From assembly GCA_963966185.1 (NCBI GenBank), contig CAWZYM010000301.1:885001-949000 (forward strand): DNA of 64,000 nt, written 5' to 3'. The first letter of the stretch is position 1. Every line of letters starts with the position of its first letter. Below the pieces are notes generated by a model. The model made no database searches and was not told where the DNA came from. It worked only from the letters and a program-made list of their open reading frames with translations. The translations under genes were made by a program, and so were the position numbers. The stretch comes from Rhabditoides inermis (taxonomy: Eukaryota > Nematoda > Chromadorea > Rhabditida > Rhabditidae). This document shows, one piece after another, positions 1 to 12,400 of this stretch.

Positions 1-550
1 TCGCACTATACTGTTTTGTTCTTATTTGCGTGACTCCATACGTTTTAAGTAGGTAGATAGAGAAAGGGGAGAGAGAGAGAGAGATAGAGAAAGAGAGAGA
101 GAGAGAGAAGGGGGGAGAGTTGACTGTGTGTGGTGTGTGGGAGCACTCCCACGATCGGCAGCCGCCGCGCGTTGTTTGCCCCGTCCTTCGATCGGCTTCC
201 TGTCATTTGCTTTCCGGAGGCACACGCGATTCGACGATTGTGTCTATAGTGGAATGTGGAATGAGGCCCTCCTCTGCTGCTCCTCTGAGGCCCGCCCGAC
301 CCGCGCTACCATCAATCAACAAAGAGCCCCCCACGCGCCACCCCCCAGGGGGAAGGAAACGAGAGAGTATTACATGGGGGAATGGTACGGTAGTGTTCGC
401 AGGACAAGAAGAAAGAGAAACACAACACACACACAACTGCTGTGGCAGAAATGGGACAATGGAGTCAGACATAATTAGTGGCACCGGGGTGTGTTTGTGC
501 GGGAGAGGCAGCTATTGCACTATGCACATGTGTCCAGGATGACATCACTG

Positions 551-600
<50 letters not shown>

Positions 601-1275
601 CACTGGGCGCGGTGACGGCTTGCCGCACTCCGACGCGGAAGTCGCGCAGCTTGAATATGATATGGGAGAGGAGGCGGCGCGGGGCGGAGGCCTTGTCGAA
701 TACGGGCGCGGATAGACTGCGGGGCAGTCGACAAAGGGGCATAGTCAGCCAGGCAAAGGGAGAGAACGGATCACACAGGTCACAGCATGTGAATCAGTCC
801 GTGACAGGAAGAGAGAGAGAGAGTCTGTGTCGGGCCGCGAGCCATGAGGGGCGGGGCTGAGGGGAATTCACTGGCAATTCTCCCTCTCCCTCTTTCCATC
901 TCTCCCTCTCTCTCTCTCCTTCTGGGGAGGTCGCGTGCACGCACGTATGTAGAATGTAGAAACCGAGCGGGCGTGAGAAAGAGAGGAAGAGAGGGAGAGA
1001 GAGTGAGAGAGAGAAAGAGAGAAAGTGAGGAGAGGGAGAGGGAATGTTCCATCTTGTATGCAACTAATACAGGCTGTGTGTCCGTCAGGCAACCCTAACT
1101 TTCTCAGATTCACAGCAGATTGTTTGATTAGGAGTTAAGTTGTTAGTATTGCTAACATGTGTGTAAGTGGATTACACAAATTGCAATGCTAGCTGTGAAT
1201 AGTGATTTGTGAGTTGTAATTGTAACTATGGTTTCCCGATGTCTTACTTACTTTGTCTTGATAGGGGTTTTTAGA

Positions 1276-3422
1276 ATGAAATCTCTAAGCTCTCAGCCAA
1301 CGGATTCCCCAAATACGCAATCTGGATTAGTTATGAAGCACCAACAACAATCGGATAAGCATGAATCACAGCGTAAGTATCAACGTAATGTTTTATTCGA
1401 TTAAATCTCAAGGTGCTTTGTTTACGTGGTTTGTTAAGTTGTGACACATCACTTACGCTAATCACAAACAGTATACTTTATTAGTGTTCATACCTGGACT
1501 GAACACCTTGGACTCGGTGATGGCGACTTTGATTCGATTCAGTCTGAGAGTCTCGCGCATCGAAGCCCAGTGCTTCCTGAATAGACGAATGTATTTATTT
1601 TCATTTTACCTTTCACAAAATTTTATTAGTAAACGGTTTAACGTTTATTATAATTATTTTATCACATCTCAATACAATAATAATAATAATAAGTGTCATG
1701 CATAGTGTTTGGACCAATTTATCGACCAGATTTCTGGTCGAATGACCGGCCAAAATAAAACCAATGACCGGTTATTTTCTGGTTGGCCAGAGAAATGACC
1801 GGCCAAAATAAACCGGTTTTGAGAAATCTGGCCAAACCAGAACCAGAACCAGAAATTTCTGGTTTTCAAAAAACCAGAAATTTCTGGTTTTGTAGTTTGT
1901 ACCTCTGGTTTTTTGGACCGGTCAATATCATTTCTCGATTCTCGAATGAGATGAGGTATGATGAGGACATTTCATGGCTAAATGACAATGAGACGTCACA
2001 TTTCTCGAACGACCGCCAAACCAAAACCAGTACTGGCCAAATGAAAACCAGAACCAGAAATTTCTGGTTTTTTTCGACCGAAAACCAGAAATATCTGGTC
2101 CGGCCAATGACCTGGCCAATTTTTTCTGGTTTTAAATGACGCTGGTTTTGAAAAGGGCGCCAAATTTCTGGTTAACCAGAAATAAACCGGTAATTTGGTC
2201 CAAACACTAATCATGCATAAAAGCTCATTTCGCTTGATTCCGAACACGGTGACTAAATCGTGAAAGTGCTAGAATGCTCGAATAAGAGAGAGAAATAAGT
2301 GCAGGGAGACATATGAGAATGTTCCATTGCCCTTTCACGTGTTTAGGAAATTAGAATGAAGAAAGGGAAAGACACGTTCTGCCTCTAACTCAGAACGATG
2401 CTAATAGGGCCGGCGAGACAAATGCCTAAAGGTTAACACTAGATAATAAGTGTCAACTCGACTCAGACTAAACTTTTCCAGACAGAATGAACTTTCGAGA
2501 TAAACTTCCGCATAAACGATGTTCCAAGGTTCTGATTTTTCCCCCCGATTTTTGTGACATCATGTGAACTGCTTGCAGTAAGCTGTTTCGAAAGTTTTTG
2601 AACAAGAGTGGAAAGAGAAATTGGGTTATTAGAGAATTGGTGAGTTAGAGGACACGTGGGGCAGCACTAATTATGACTCAGAAAGAGAAGGGAGCGGTGA
2701 GTGAGATGAGTGAGAGAGAAAGAGAGAGAGTGAAGAGAGAGAGAGAAAGAGAGAGATAGTGAAGGGAGAAAGGAGATGAACCTGAGTGCAGCTTGCACGA
2801 GAGCCTGGTTACGAGACAGTTGTCAATAAGACGAGAGTCAAGACACACAACACACACTACGCGAAACATAGTTTGAAGTACTTACCATATCGTGTTTCAG
2901 AAGATACATATAGAAACATAGATAATAATAGTGAAACTTGTTTTCAAATTCAGTCTTTGTAAATATTTTTTGAAAAAATATATACTGTAAGAATGTATAG
3001 AAATAGATATATAGAGAGAGGTAGGTTGCTGGTATTATTAGTAATGTCAGTGTTCAATAGAATAACGGAAAAGAGAAAGAATATAGAAATCTCTGTTCAG
3101 AGTGATTTAAAAACTATTTTTAATGATCAACTGACTTTGTGTTTTCTCTGCGCAGTAGGAGACTGGGCGACTTCATGCAGTTGACAATGTTCTCCTGAAG
3201 AAAATAGATATACAAAGATATACATATACATACTACTTAACTTAGGTACATATATTATTTTTGAAGAAAACATTTTTTGTTTGGATCCTCTCTTTTTGAA
3301 TGTTGTTCAAACCGCAACACTTTCAATAAAACTACGCTAATTTTTGCAGTCTTCGGCAGTTTGGCAAAGCCGACCAAAAAAAATAAACACCTCAAGCAGG
3401 AACTAGCATACCATACGTGAAA
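1276..3422 (+). CDS. candidate small two-exon gene, unrecognised
   Basis: A possible first exon starts at ATG 1276, two bases after a TTTTTAG acceptor. It runs about 95 bases and ends in a CACAGC|GTAAGT donor near 1373. A possible second exon follows a TTTTTGCAG acceptor at about 3349, joins in frame, and stops at TGA near 3420. The joined product would be about 55 residues: a Ser/Gln-rich N-terminus starting MKSLSSQPTDSP, then a Lys-rich tail with KPTKKNKHLKQ. The intron would contain the MITE at 1703-2209. I do not recognise the product, and the call rests only on splice-site quality and an open frame. It could be a chance pairing or part of a larger gene. Confidence 0.22.
1703..2209. mobile_element. 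hAT-like MITE filled with palindromic words
   Basis: The element is 507 bp. Both ends begin, reading inward, TAGTGTTTGGACCAA. The flanks are GTCATGCA (1695-1702) and ATCATGCA (2210-2217), a 7-of-8 match to an 8-bp target-site duplication. That duplication length and the TAGTG terminus are typical of hAT transposons. The interior has no transposase. It is made largely of variants of the self-complementary word CCAGAAATTTCTGG and of CCGGCCA/TGGCC words on both strands. The short open frames inside are by-products of these words. Confidence 0.75.
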
Positions 3423-3561
3423 CCTATCAAAGCAACATCAATGGAAGGTTAATCTCCTATCACATCATCGGAGTTAGACATTCAGAAAAGACATTTAGCA
3501 GTGAAGTAAAAGAAGAAGAAAAAGAAGAAAGAGTTAAACATTTAGAAAAGCCAAACCTTGA

Positions 3562-3633
3562 GGCTGGTTTTCTTCTTTGGCGGGTCGACCGAACCGACCA
3601 GAACTGCCTCGCACACTGTCGTCATTTTCGGTG
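3562..3633 (-). CDS. candidate first coding exon, unrecognised
   Basis: On the minus strand a TTTCCAG acceptor at about 3650 is followed by an ATG at about 3633. The open stretch begins MTTVCEAVLVGSVDPPKKK and reaches a possible AAG|GTTTGG donor near 3562. GC content and codon choice resemble the real exons in this window better than the flanking DNA does. No downstream exon could be matched, so this may be a fragment or a false exon. Function unknown. Confidence 0.2.
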
Positions 3634-3674
3634 GACAGAGAAAAGGAGCTGGAAAGAGAGAGATTAGAGTGAGA

Positions 3675-3676
3675 GC

Positions 3677-3760
<84 letters not shown>
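3675..3760. repeat. (GA)n microsatellite
   Basis: An almost uninterrupted GA tract of about 85 bp, one of the longest in the window. Other large GA/CT tracts with no coding role lie near 554-599, 4217-4255, 7735-7770, 7848-7892, 8452-8510, 14990-15018, 16513-16547, 20727-20768, 22595-22635, 23533-23575, 25178-25234, 32487-32522, 34946-34973 and 36788-36838. Confidence 0.95.
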
Positions 3761-3763
<3 letters not shown>

Positions 3764-3999
3764 AGGACAACTACGATGCCAGCGACTCGAGCACACGCAA
3801 TGCCGACTGGAATTATTCAGGCCACACCAAATGCCAGCATTGTTCCAACAAACAATACTGTACAAAACAAGGAAGTAGTAGTCACGAGAGAGAGGGGGGA
3901 GGAAAGAGGTGGAGATGAGAAAGAGAGGGAGAGAAGACGCGTTCACGCAATATATTTAATTTGGCGCGGTCAATCAAGAATAACATAATATAATATCGT

Positions 4000-6900
4000 G
4001 GCGGGGAGATGGAGAAAGAGAAGAGGGAAGATGCGACCGGTAGATAGTGAGGTCTAGCTGTCGTCCCTGAGGACTGGCAATAGCGGATGAGTAGAGAGAA
4101 GGTTCGAGTATTCCAAGACACTCGTCGGCGATCGGAAGCCTTGGATGACGTGGAATGGACGGCGTTCGATAATGCAGAGTGGCTGGACGACAATGGGACA
4201 TCATTCCACCCCGTCTATCTCTCTCTCTCTCTCTCCCTCTCTCTCTCTCTCTCACCACCTTTTTACACGAAAATTTAGAGAGGAGCGCGCGCAGACGGGG
4301 CGAACATAAAAATACTGATGTAGTGGACTGGTACAACCTGACTATATTGCGATCGACAGTGACGATGGAAATTTATAACCAGAGGAGAGAGAGAGAGCAC
4401 TCATTTATTTTGGAAGTGGAAGGCGAGAGTAACAGAGAAACTACTACTCTACTACTCGGCTGTGACGTCTTCTCGCAGTAATTGTATACGAAGGAGAGCG
4501 GATGCAAAACAGACAGACAGAGAGAGGGGGAAGGAGAGAGAGGGGGGGGGAGGGAGGAAGGTGAAAGACAGGAAAGGAAAACACACCAATATGGGAAGTA
4601 GTGGCGTGGGAGGGATGGCAAGGACACAATTTGATCGGGAGAAGAGAGGAGGGAGAGAGGAGGGAGGAGGAGAGGGAGGAGGAAGAGAAGGAGTAGACGG
4701 GAGAGTTGGAGCAGTAGTAGGTGGAGCAGCCAGGCGAATGCTCTCCCAAGCCTAGCCAGCACACACACACACACGCTCGCGAATAAATGAATGTGAACAG
4801 CTGCGAGGGTGTGACTGATGAGGCGCGAGGGATGCACTGATTGCGAGAGAGCGCAGCATGCGAGAGCGTGCGAGAGAGTGTGGTGATTGTGGAGGGGCAG
4901 AGTGACGGCGAGGTGAGAGAGCGGCGAGATGAAAGAGACAGACAGACGATCAGACGACAATCTGGATCTGTTGACGCAAGTTGGCTGACGGAAGGGCGGC
5001 TGGGAGTGAGAAGTACGGGGGAGAGAGAGGGAGAGAGGGAGATCACTTCCTCAGCGTCTCATGGAAGTGACCTTTGCGATCGCCGTTTCGCCGTCACACG
5101 CAGTCTCCAATCTGCGACATCGGAAACGCTCCCTTATTTATCCCTCCCCTCTGCCGCCATATCCGCTCTAGAAAAAAGACGGTGCATTGCGCACGTGTGC
5201 ATATGTGCATATCAGCCACTTTAGAGACTGATCGACTTGTGTATGTCTCTAATTCGTCTAGCCTCATAACAAGCACGGAATGACGAGTAACATTGAATCT
5301 TGTATCCTACCCTCTCCTCACCTATGTACCCCCTAAAAGCAAGTAAAACCACAAGACACATACAAATTGAATTGTCGTAGCACAAAGATAACTAAAAACT
5401 GACAAACATTATTGGTTTGTAAGATGTATATATATATATATATATATACATCTTACATAAAATTATATAATACAATGCTATTAACCTTTTGCCAACTGCG
5501 CAACGTGACTCGTTTTCACTGTGAGCGGATATGGGTATGCTCTTCAGAGAGAGAAATAGAGAGAGAGAGAGTAAGGAAGAGATTCTCTATGATATGAATG
5601 GGTGGTCTCATATTCGCAATACGTCAGAGCAATGAATGGGGAATGCATGCGTAATATGGGGGCAAATACAAGAGTATGAGTACACTCGAGAGAGAAAGAG
5701 AGAGAGAGAGAGAGAGCGGTAGAAACTACCAACTACTCCTCTCTCCCTCCCAAAACACCATTGTTCTCTGTCCACCGGAAATGCCTCCCAAATATAGCGA
5801 GGTGAGATGAGGCGAAAGGGTTTGTTTGTGGCGTGTTGCGTTTTGTTGATTCAAGAGAGGTGGACTATGGATGAGGGAGGTGCGTGTGCTATTCGATATA
5901 CCGCCCCAATATCGCTATTATTCGATCGTCGAGCAATTCGCGTGAGTACATACGTTCCGCGGGCCTCGTGCTAGGTTACGCGATTAGAAGGCGGAGTGAC
6001 ATCAATCCCGCACAATGACATAAGTAGATGCAGTTCCAGTGGAGGACAGCGTGATTGTGCACGAGAAAACACCACCAATATTTTATGGGCGAGCAAGTGG
6101 GCGATGAGAAATGAGATCGGGAGGGGAGGGAGAAGGAGAGAGAATCCAATCCGAGCAAGTCACTGCTATACATTGCCAATTTGGAGCAGCGTGTCTGGAG
6201 TTATGCATTTCTAGCGAGTCTTTCCACTGCCATACGATTGGAGGAGAAGGAGCAGGGAGGGAGCAGAAAGGAGCAGCGATTACACGGAATAGGGTGGCGC
6301 CGGCGTGGTAATAAACTTAGCTTGGCAAGACTCAAAGGCGAGAATGACACAAAGCGAGAGAGGAAGGGAGGGAGAGAAATCGTGTGTGTTCCAATTTCCA
6401 ATACTTTCAAAGAAGGAAGAAAAAGAGAATCGTCTGACGCGGCGGGGCGTGAAAACGAGCGGTATTGTGTGGTGAGAAGAGAAGGAGGAGGAGGAGGAGG
6501 AGCAAGAAACGGAGAAGGAGAAGGAGAAGGGTGCTGTAGGTTTTGCATGCGTAATGAAATGCGAAATGGCAGCTCATAAAAGGGGGGAGAAAGAGGAGTG
6601 ACGGAGGATTTGATTCGACCGCTGCAAAGCCTGTTATCTGATGAAGCGAGAGGGAAACTATGAGGATAGCGGATTAATGCCTTGATAATATTACACTGAG
6701 CAGTCAAGTTGCACGCATACAGAAAATTATACTTTCTTCATTTAGTAAGATTTTTTTCTTCTTTTCTAGAATAAAAAAATGAATCCGTTGGGTGAACGTA
6801 TGTAAAGAAACAATCGGCTGTTGAAATGGAAATGGAATTTTTGACACTATCATTTAGCGCTCTCTCGCATGAGTTCGCACAATTTCCATTTTCCATGGCG

Positions 6901-7440
6901 ATGTTTTGCAATGTCCCGACGGTTGGAATTACTTATGCCACATTCGAAGCAATTTATTCACAATTCAAGTTTTTTTTTCTTGCCTCACCAACGAAGTTGT
7001 GACGCCGGAAACAAAAATGTGTCAAAATATATTCAGACGTGTATATTTTGATTTAAATCGTATTGCTTGTGAGTGAAAACACAACTGAAAACAAGGAACA
7101 GTTTGAGAAAAGAAAAAAAAGCGGAAGAGGGAAAGGGGAAGAGAGATAGAGATAGAGAGAGACAGATAGAAAAAGAGAGAGAGAGAGAGAAAGGCTTCGC
7201 GGGTTGCTGGATTTGGATTTTTTGGATGTTAGGGGCGTCAAGGTTTCGAATAGATAGAGGATATGGACTGATTGCGATTTCATCATCGACAACTCTCGAC
7301 TCTAATTTGCCTCATTTTCTGTTGCTTACGTAGGTAATATAGGATAATATGGATAGCGATGATAATCATGGTTTTAACGTTATAATAAATTGGTAAGTCA
7401 TCATCTATTTGGTGTAGCTCTTTAGTCTTTAGTCACTTAC
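4000..7440. other. gene-poor, purine/pyrimidine-rich stretch
   Basis: I see no supported gene here. The sequence is dominated by GA/GGA-rich and CT-rich tracts (for example 4500-4700 and 6470-6535). Long open frames on either strand are low-complexity and change frame freely. A short AT-rich inverted repeat of the form AAGATGTATAT...ATACATCTTA occurs at about 5421-5457. Confidence 0.5.
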
Positions 7441-7521
7441 ATGTATTTTTCGGAAATCACAGCATAGTGATACAAAATGAAATATTCACTTTTGAATTTT
7501 TTTTGAAAACACTTTTGAAAA

Positions 7522-7562
7522 CAAATTGCAGATACATATGTAACATATGTATCTGCAATTTG
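7522..7562. repeat. 41-bp perfect palindrome
   Basis: Two 20-base arms (7522-7541 and 7543-7562) are exact reverse complements around a single base. The left arm begins CAAATTGCAGATAC. It could extrude as a cruciform or mark a collapsed small transposon end. Confidence 0.9.
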
Positions 7563-7730
7563 TATGATATGTTATGCGGAATCAGAAAAATGGACCCGCG
7601 TACAAAGATTTATATCTGGGTGATACACCTACAGTACTCAAGAATAATTATCATAGCCGCTATAAATAGAGAAGAGGAAGCGGGTTCTATAAAGTTGCAA
7701 TATGAGCGAGTGATGAGCAGGGAGAGAGAG

Positions 7731-7770
<40 letters not shown>

Positions 7771-7846
7771 GGAAACCATATATACGCCATCAGCTCTCAT
7801 ATGTTTCGAGAGCGAGTTCCAATGAGAAAGGAAAAGCGGTTATAGG

Positions 7847-7894
<48 letters not shown>

Positions 7895-8227
7895 TGAGGG
7901 AATTACTGCAGTCCCGCGCTCGAACAGAGTTAATTCATGTCGAGAAAAATGAGTGAAAAGTGCGAAGGGGAACTTATAATCATACTCCATAAAAATGTTG
8001 TTTTTTATATTAAAAAAAACTCGAGATTAGTCATTAGTTTGTTTGAAAAATATGAAACGGACACCTGTCATCAACTTGAATGTATATTTTTCTTGTAATC
8101 AAATATGTAACTTTCTAAAGCGTCAATAAGAGTAATAAGTATGTACGTCTCAACTTTGACTGGAAAGAGATTATCCAAAAAAAAACGGAATATGCGTACA
8201 TATTACTCTTATTAAGAGTGATCTGTA

Positions 8228-8337
<110 letters not shown>

Positions 8338-8451
8338 AATAACTTTTTTATATAAAAGTTTCGAAGTGAAGGAGTTTAAAGAAAATTCTCACGTATCTAC
8401 AATTGCAAGCATCCGGTCAGCGACCAACGCTCAGTTGATTGGAGTGAAATC

Positions 8452-8496
<45 letters not shown>

Positions 8497-9452
8497 CCTC
8501 TCTCTCTCACGCGTGCAACCAAGCAACACGCAGTCTTTGCCCTCGAATTAACAAAATGACATGAGATCATTTATGTGAAAGAACCCGTGATGGAGATGAT
8601 AGAGATAATCTGTAACTGTGCAGCGATGCAAAATGCAAGGCTAAGTAAGTGAGCAGGGAGCAGGGAGGGAAGAAGAAGCTGCTCCCATCCGACCGGATGC
8701 TCTCTTCAGTCAGTCGTTCGATGGTCTCTTTCTGTCTCCACTGATTGTCGCACAACGGGCCCTCGATAGAAGGGGAGTCTCATCCCGACCACGCTTCTAA
8801 ACCATACACATAAGAGATTTGCAAATCACCGTTTCTTTTCAAACCGGTAACTCGTGTTAATTAAAATGAAGTTATATTCCATAATCATTTCTCAGAACAC
8901 TTTCATGAAATTGTCTGACTACCATTTTCCATCCAGGTGGAAATTTGATAAACTTTATAAGAAATCCACTTTGCGTAGCCATAGACAGGAGAGGATCCCT
9001 CGGTTTTTTTTTAAAGAAGTCCCTTTCCTCTTTATATTTTGCACTCTCATACCATTCTCAAGAAAAAGGGCCTGACAAACGTCTGATACCATAATGGACT
9101 GGAAATTACCACTACTCTACCCTTTGCAGAAAAGTGTTTTCGTGACACATCACATCACTGATCCTGAATAATGAAGAGATACCGCAGAAAAGAAATACCA
9201 AGGGAAAGTACGAATTTGACATCAACATACTAATAGCTGAGACACATAAACACAATAACATTGTCATAGCAGTCACACGACACACTTTCACAGTGCATGC
9301 AGTCATTCAGTGACGGGAAACAAACACCACCCAGTGTTTCACAAAACCAGAGAACGCATTTGAAGAAACCTCGAACTGTTGGGGTTTCTTGGCTTCTCAG
9401 TTGAAGTAGATTAGTCAGATTTAGCGACCGACAAGCTAGTAGTGTTTTATTT

Positions 9453-12400
9453 TCATAATCGAACAGAATTTAAGAACAGGTACAAAAGACATGCCTCTTT
9501 TAGGCTGCCGAGGGTGGCTATGCTCTGCTTCTTCCCACTCCCACGCAGCACGGACGACGCCCGCCGACTGCTGCTCGTGCCTGATATCAATCGATTAGTG
9601 GTTATGATTATTGCGTATTGATCAGTAGGATGATTATCGATCGATTACATTTACATACCTCTCCTCGCAGTCACCCTGTCGTATATGAAGAGAGCTAGGA
9701 AGGCGGCGTTGAAGGAGTATTGTGAGTAGTACAGCACCTGAGTATTAATTTATTGATTATTTATGAACTGACTAATTCTTCAATCAATGTATAGAACTAC
9801 CATTCTCGGCAATACTTTGTGTATCAACACTGTGCTTTACTCTTTTTCCAAAAAAAAACAAAACAATTAATGCGCAATAAAAAAAACGTAACAGCTTTCA
9901 TCGTTGATAACATTCTACAAAAATAAGTAAAACATAGCTACAGAAGTTAGTCATAAACTTACATCACTGACTGTCTTGAATATGACATATGCCTGTGTGT
10001 TTGTGGTTTCCTCTGAGAGAAGACCGAGGATCGTCGCCAGACGGCTGCAATCAATTGATTAAGATTGATTGATAAGTTTCTAAATCATTATCCAATCAAT
10101 ACCGTATATTCTCTGGCGCGTTAAGTAATATATCGATGAGTGCTATGAAGAGCCACGAGAAGAGAGTGCGAGATGCTTTCTGCAAATATGTAATTTGAAC
10201 AGAAGTTTGGTTGATGCAATAATCGTTGTTTTTGGTTATAAAAATCGAACCAAATCCGAAAGAATTGACATGCATTGTATATTGTACAAAACTACAGAAT
10301 ATAGGTATAAACCATTTCCCCCTTTCATAGTACGGCAATTTCGCTGGCTTGCCAGACAGACGACCATTTTATGCAAATTTGCCCCGATTGTGTGTTTGTG
10401 CTCAAAAATGGTAAAAATGAAGGAAATCTAGCATTAGAGATCTTTGAGCATTCTATCTGGGCATCTCCTTCAGAAAACTAGGCGCTATGCGATAAGTTTG
10501 AAGAGATTAATTAAGTTTTTCCATTGGAAATCGACTCAAAATCAAGGTTTTCGGACTCTAATTGAAAAACTAAGGCGAAAACCAAAAATCGAACACTATA
10601 GATATAGATCGATGGGCACTATTGATGCACATCACATATCAAAATTTTGTGAAGATTGCTTGATTCTGAAAGGAGTAATTAACTTTAGGAAATGGAGAAC
10701 TCTGATTCATTAGACTTGCAAATGACCCTCATTTCCCTAAAAAAAGAGACCGCCAAGGGCGCGAATTACGAGGTCGAATGGTCTCGCGCGGGCTGATAAC
10801 GGGCTATTGATGCATCAAATGCTGTCTGGTAAACATTCGGCGAAATGACTGCCGTACGATGAACGGGGGGGGGGAATGTCCTATATATAGGAGAAAAACA
10901 CGGTCAAGAAAAAAACGGCTGAAATCTCGCCAAAACTTTTGCTGCTTTTCGCGCATTCCTCGCATGAGCTGTCATTGCACTCAATAAGCGTAGCGCAGTG
11001 GTTGCGTTCACGTTTGTGAGAGTTCACTATGTAGGTTCAGATCCTGCCATAGACCACGTGTTATTCTGAATTAAAATGATGAGTTCTTGCGAGTGGAGGT
11101 ATCTGCTAAACGTCTCTGTTCCTTTCAATTGTGAAAAGGTGTATCTAACAGTTTCAGAACATGGAGCGTTTACGAAAACGCCGAAACCCGACCTTGTTGT
11201 GAGCATCGCAGTGTATGTTTCCCTCACTGGAAGAGATATCGCGCAGTCTGCAACAGTTAGCATTTATATTTATCTTTTAGCACAGTACCTATGTATGTAG
11301 AAGGTATGTAAGCTAATTTATACTGTAACAATATTTGTTTAATAGTTTTGTATAATTATTATTGTTATTATTTATATTAGTTGTTTCTGATGAGAGATAA
11401 AGAGACTGACGCAAAAAACAGTGTTTATTTTTTTCTGAAATATACCTGTTGTTGATGATGTTGGGTACAGCCAATAGCGCATATATGTCGAGGTAGAAGA
11501 CGATGAGAATGGGGATGATGAACGAGCAGGCGATTTCGAAGAGAAGCAGGGTCCTGACACAACTGTCGTGTATGTGTGGAGTACAGAGTTTATGATTGAT
11601 TTTACCTTGTAAGTTCCTCTGAACCGAGAAGCCAGTGTTGCGCGCATTGAACCTGAAAACAATTTTTTTAAAACTTGTTTTCCTTTTCTGTAAGCTGGAA
11701 GATCTGAATAAATTGTATTTTATTCTGAATAAAAAATAGATGATTTGCCATTTTCGTGTGTTTTTTTTTAAATTGAATGGTACCTCATTGATAAAACTCT
11801 TTTCATCAGCAGTTCATGTAACATTCCCTCTATGAGTGTTATAAGATATCCGTTCTTTTTTTTTCGAAAGTAATGAAAATACCGCGCGAGAAATTGCTCT
11901 CCGCAAAGCCGGTCGATCATCATTCAATCTCAGAAAGCAGGAAGTGCTTGGTAGGAATACTAAAGCTCGAGAGTCGAGAGCGCAAACTACTGATGAAACC
12001 TCAGTATGCATTACAAGAAACGGAGGATATTGAGTTTGTGCTAAATACGTTCTTGCGCGATTATGAGAAAAAGTGGATAGTTCCAAGTATATAAAGAAAC
12101 GGAATTGGGACTCACGAAATGATTTTTCATATTTTGAGCTATTGTGGAACGCATAAGCTGTGTAGTGTATGGTGTACGCACAGAAGATAAGAGCGTCATA
12201 TGAGTATGCATGCGAAAACAGTTCTCAAACGAATTATACAGTAATACAGTGAGAATGAAAGCATGAATGGAAGAAGTATGACCTGCTCCTCATTGTATTC
12301 GACTGTGACCAGCAGCCAGAAGTTGGTGGCTACTGCAATGGCGCAGATGCAGGAAAGAGCTCTGAAATTGTAGATTACAGTGTTTTGAAATTTTCAATAC

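Noticed and set aside
1783..2247. Open frames repeating NFWF/FWFF-type and TRTRN-type motifs
   Set aside because: They are translations of the palindromic words of the MITE, present on both strands.
4373..5046. Pair of roughly 200-residue minus-strand frames rich in Leu/Ser/Pro
   Set aside because: Two overlapping frames of similar length over GA/GGA-rich DNA indicate compositional bias; no domain or splice evidence.
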